Positions 62,640-64,000 of a DNA stretch of 64,000 nt are shown piece after piece. Under the pieces are notes generated by a model. The model ran no database searches. It was given only the letters and a program-made list of their open reading frames with translations, and was not told the DNA's origin. The stretch spans positions 2,108,001 through 2,172,000 of the forward strand of contig NZ_JPSY01000001.1 of NCBI RefSeq assembly GCF_000763375.1, read 5' to 3'. Source of the DNA: Microbacterium profundi (GTDB lineage: Bacteria; Actinomycetota; Actinomycetes; Actinomycetales; Microbacteriaceae). The position numbers were made by a program, and so were the translations under genes. The number at the start of each line of letters is the position of its first letter. Position 1 is the first letter of the stretch.

Positions 62640-63785
62640 ATGACCGAGATCACTCCCATCCCGCTCGCGCAACTGACGACGCTGCGCACCGGCGCCGCAC
62701 CGGAGCAGATGCTGGATGCGACGACGACGCCCGAGCTCATCGACGCGCTGCGCGATACCTGGTCGCGCGGTGAGGAGTGGTTCGTGCTCGGCGGCGGGTC
62801 GAACCTGTTCGCCGGGGACGAGCCGTTCGACGGCGTGGTCATCAGGGTGCTGACCTCCGGCATCGAACGGCTTCCTTCGCCGCACGAGGGCCGCGCGCGC
62901 GTGCGTGTGCAGGCCGGGCACGATTGGGACGGGTTGGTCGCCTACACGGTCGAGCACGGGCTCGCCGGCATCGAGGCGATGAGCGGCATCCCAGGCACAG
63001 TCGGTGCTGCACCTGTGCAGAACGTCGGAGCGTACGGACAGGAGATCCAATCGACGCTCGTCGAGGTCGAGCTGATCGACGAGTCAACCGGCGATGTCTC
63101 GACCGTGCCGGCGGCCGAGCTCGGACTCGGCTTCCGCACGTCCGTGCTCAAGCACCACCACGGCGGCGTGCCGCTTCGACGTGCCGTGATCCTGTCCGTG
63201 ACGGTGGACCTCGCAGACGTCGGCTCCGCCGGGCGGGTGGTGAGCGGCGAGCAGCTGCGGCGTGCGCTCGGGCTTTCGGGCGACGCGGCCGAGCAGCCGG
63301 TGCCTCTCGAGTGGGTGCGCGAGCAGATCCTGTGGATCCGTGCGGAGAAGGGGATGCTGCTGAACCCCGACGATCCAGACACCGCGAGTGCCGGATCGTT
63401 CTTCCAGAACGCGATCGTGCCGGAATCGGTCGCGCTCCAACTGCCGCCCGAGTGTCCGAGATGGCCGGTCACGCCTGATCTGGATGCCGTGACCGTCATC
63501 CCGCTCGGCGCATACGACGGTTTCATCGCGCCGACGCGATCCGCGCGCAGCGACGTGAAGGTGAGCGCCGCGTGGCTGATCGAGAACGCCGGCATCTCGA
63601 AGGGGTTCCGCCTACCGCGCTCTCGTGCGGGAGTGTCGACCAAGCACGCTCTGGCCCTGACCAACAGGGGACGGGCGACCGCCGCCGAACTGGCCGAGCT
63701 CGCCCGATTCATCCAGGCGCGGGTCCAGTCGGAGTTCGGTCTGCTGCTGCAGCCTGAGCCGGTGCTGATCGACGTCGATCTCTGA
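62640..63785 (+). CDS. murB: UDP-N-acetylenolpyruvoylglucosamine reductase
   Basis: 381 aa. FAD-binding domain with LTTLRTGAAPEQM, VLGGGSNLFAGDEPFDG and GIEAMSGIPGTVGAAPVQNV; C-terminal catalytic part with SAGSFFQNAIVP and AAWLIENAGISKGFRL. Reduces the enolpyruvyl group in cell-wall precursor synthesis, in the cytoplasm. The gene order hadA-hadB-murB recurs in actinobacteria. Confidence 0.96.
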   Translation: MTEITPIPLAQLTTLRTGAAPEQMLDATTTPELIDALRDTWSRGEEWFVLGGGSNLFAGDEPFDGVVIRVLTSGIERLPSPHEGRARVRVQAGHDWDGLVAYTVEHGLAGIEAMSGIPGTVGAAPVQNVGAYGQEIQSTLVEVELIDESTGDVSTVPAAELGLGFRTSVLKHHHGGVPLRRAVILSVTVDLADVGSAGRVVSGEQLRRALGLSGDAAEQPVPLEWVREQILWIRAEKGMLLNPDDPDTASAGSFFQNAIVPESVALQLPPECPRWPVTPDLDAVTVIPLGAYDGFIAPTRSARSDVKVSAAWLIENAGISKGFRLPRSRAGVSTKHALALTNRGRATAAELAELARFIQARVQSEFGLLLQPEPVLIDVDL

Positions 63786-63839
63786 GGGCGCCGACCGTCG
63801 CGCGTCGCGCCGTCGGAGCGTCGCGCTACACTCGCCCGC

Positions 63840-64000
63840 ATGAGTGGACTCGTCCCGTACCTGTTCTTCCCCGGCAACGCCCGCGAAGCGCTGACCTTCT
63901 ACCACGAGGTGTTCGGCGGTGACCTGTCGCTGTTCACGTACGAGCAGTTCAGCCGCACCGACGGACCCGGCGATGCGATCGCGCACGGGATGCTCTCGGG
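63840..64000 (+). CDS. VOC/PhnB-like glyoxalase-fold protein (3' end outside window)
   Basis: The first 53 residues are visible: MSGLVPYLFFPGNAREALTF, YHEVFGGDLSLFTYEQF, then DAIAHGMLSG. YLFFPGNAREALTFYHEVFGG is typical of PhnB-type VOC proteins. ATG 63840 is seven bases after TACACT, the leaderless pattern. Function not assignable. Confidence 0.78.
   Translation, partial: MSGLVPYLFFPGNAREALTFYHEVFGGDLSLFTYEQFSRTDGPGDAIAHGMLS

Overview
The window looks like one contiguous stretch of a high-GC actinobacterial chromosome, most likely Microbacteriaceae and probably Microbacterium. The reasons are GTG and TTG starts, TANNNT promoters 6-7 nt in front of start codons, an actinobacterial menaquinone set, a Pls/PosA-type membrane NRPS, SCO7613-type and DUF402 proteins, and Ala/Lys-rich extensions on ribosomal proteins. 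The genus is inferred, not proven.

Layout. 1-2.0 kb: an alpha/beta hydrolase cut by the window edge, divergent from a WYL regulator. 2.2-8.8 kb: a histone H1-like polycation, a single-module NRPS with the A-T-6TM-three-domain layout of epsilon-poly-lysine synthetase, an M1 aminopeptidase overlapping it by 4 nt, and a convergent phosphopantetheinyl transferase. I read this as a poly(amino acid) synthesis and turnover cassette and consider it the most interesting part. 8.9-17.2 kb: menaquinone and respiratory genes (PLDc_N protein, menD, PPK2, isochorismate synthase, DUF402, menG, polyprenyl diphosphate synthase), interrupted by an IS110 element whose leader may encode a bridge RNA. 17.3-25.4 kb: ferredoxin reductase carrying a repeat-derived insert, an alpha/beta hydrolase, a serine-hydrolase lipoprotein pair of which one is catalytically degenerate, a NarL-type two-component system, and YajQ. 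25.4-29.5 kb: a maltose-type ABC importer (binding protein and two permeases) under LacI-type operators, with a strong intercistronic hairpin. 29.5-36.9 kb: small and large membrane proteins and a DUF2975/XRE pair behind a palindromic operator.

36.9-60.8 kb: translation genes in four blocks. These are str (rpsL-rpsG-fusA-tuf), S10 (rpsJ to rpsQ), spc (rplN to map) and alpha (infA-rpmJ-rpsM-rpsK-rpoA-rplQ). Unusual points are rpsN missing between rplE and rpsH, with a hairpin and a new promoter at that seam; REP-like repeats in several intercistronic gaps; a long Ala/Lys N-terminus on L15; a C-terminal extra domain on L17; and an AbiEi-like accessory ORF flanked by inverted repeats between map and infA. 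60.9-64 kb: a TSUP transporter, two MaoC hydratases, murB and the start of a VOC-family gene.

How it works together: menD, isochorismate synthase, menG and the prenyl synthase make menaquinone. The PPTase would activate the carrier domain of the NRPS. Orders and overlaps in the ribosomal blocks indicate translational coupling. No tRNA, rRNA, CRISPR array or prophage was found.
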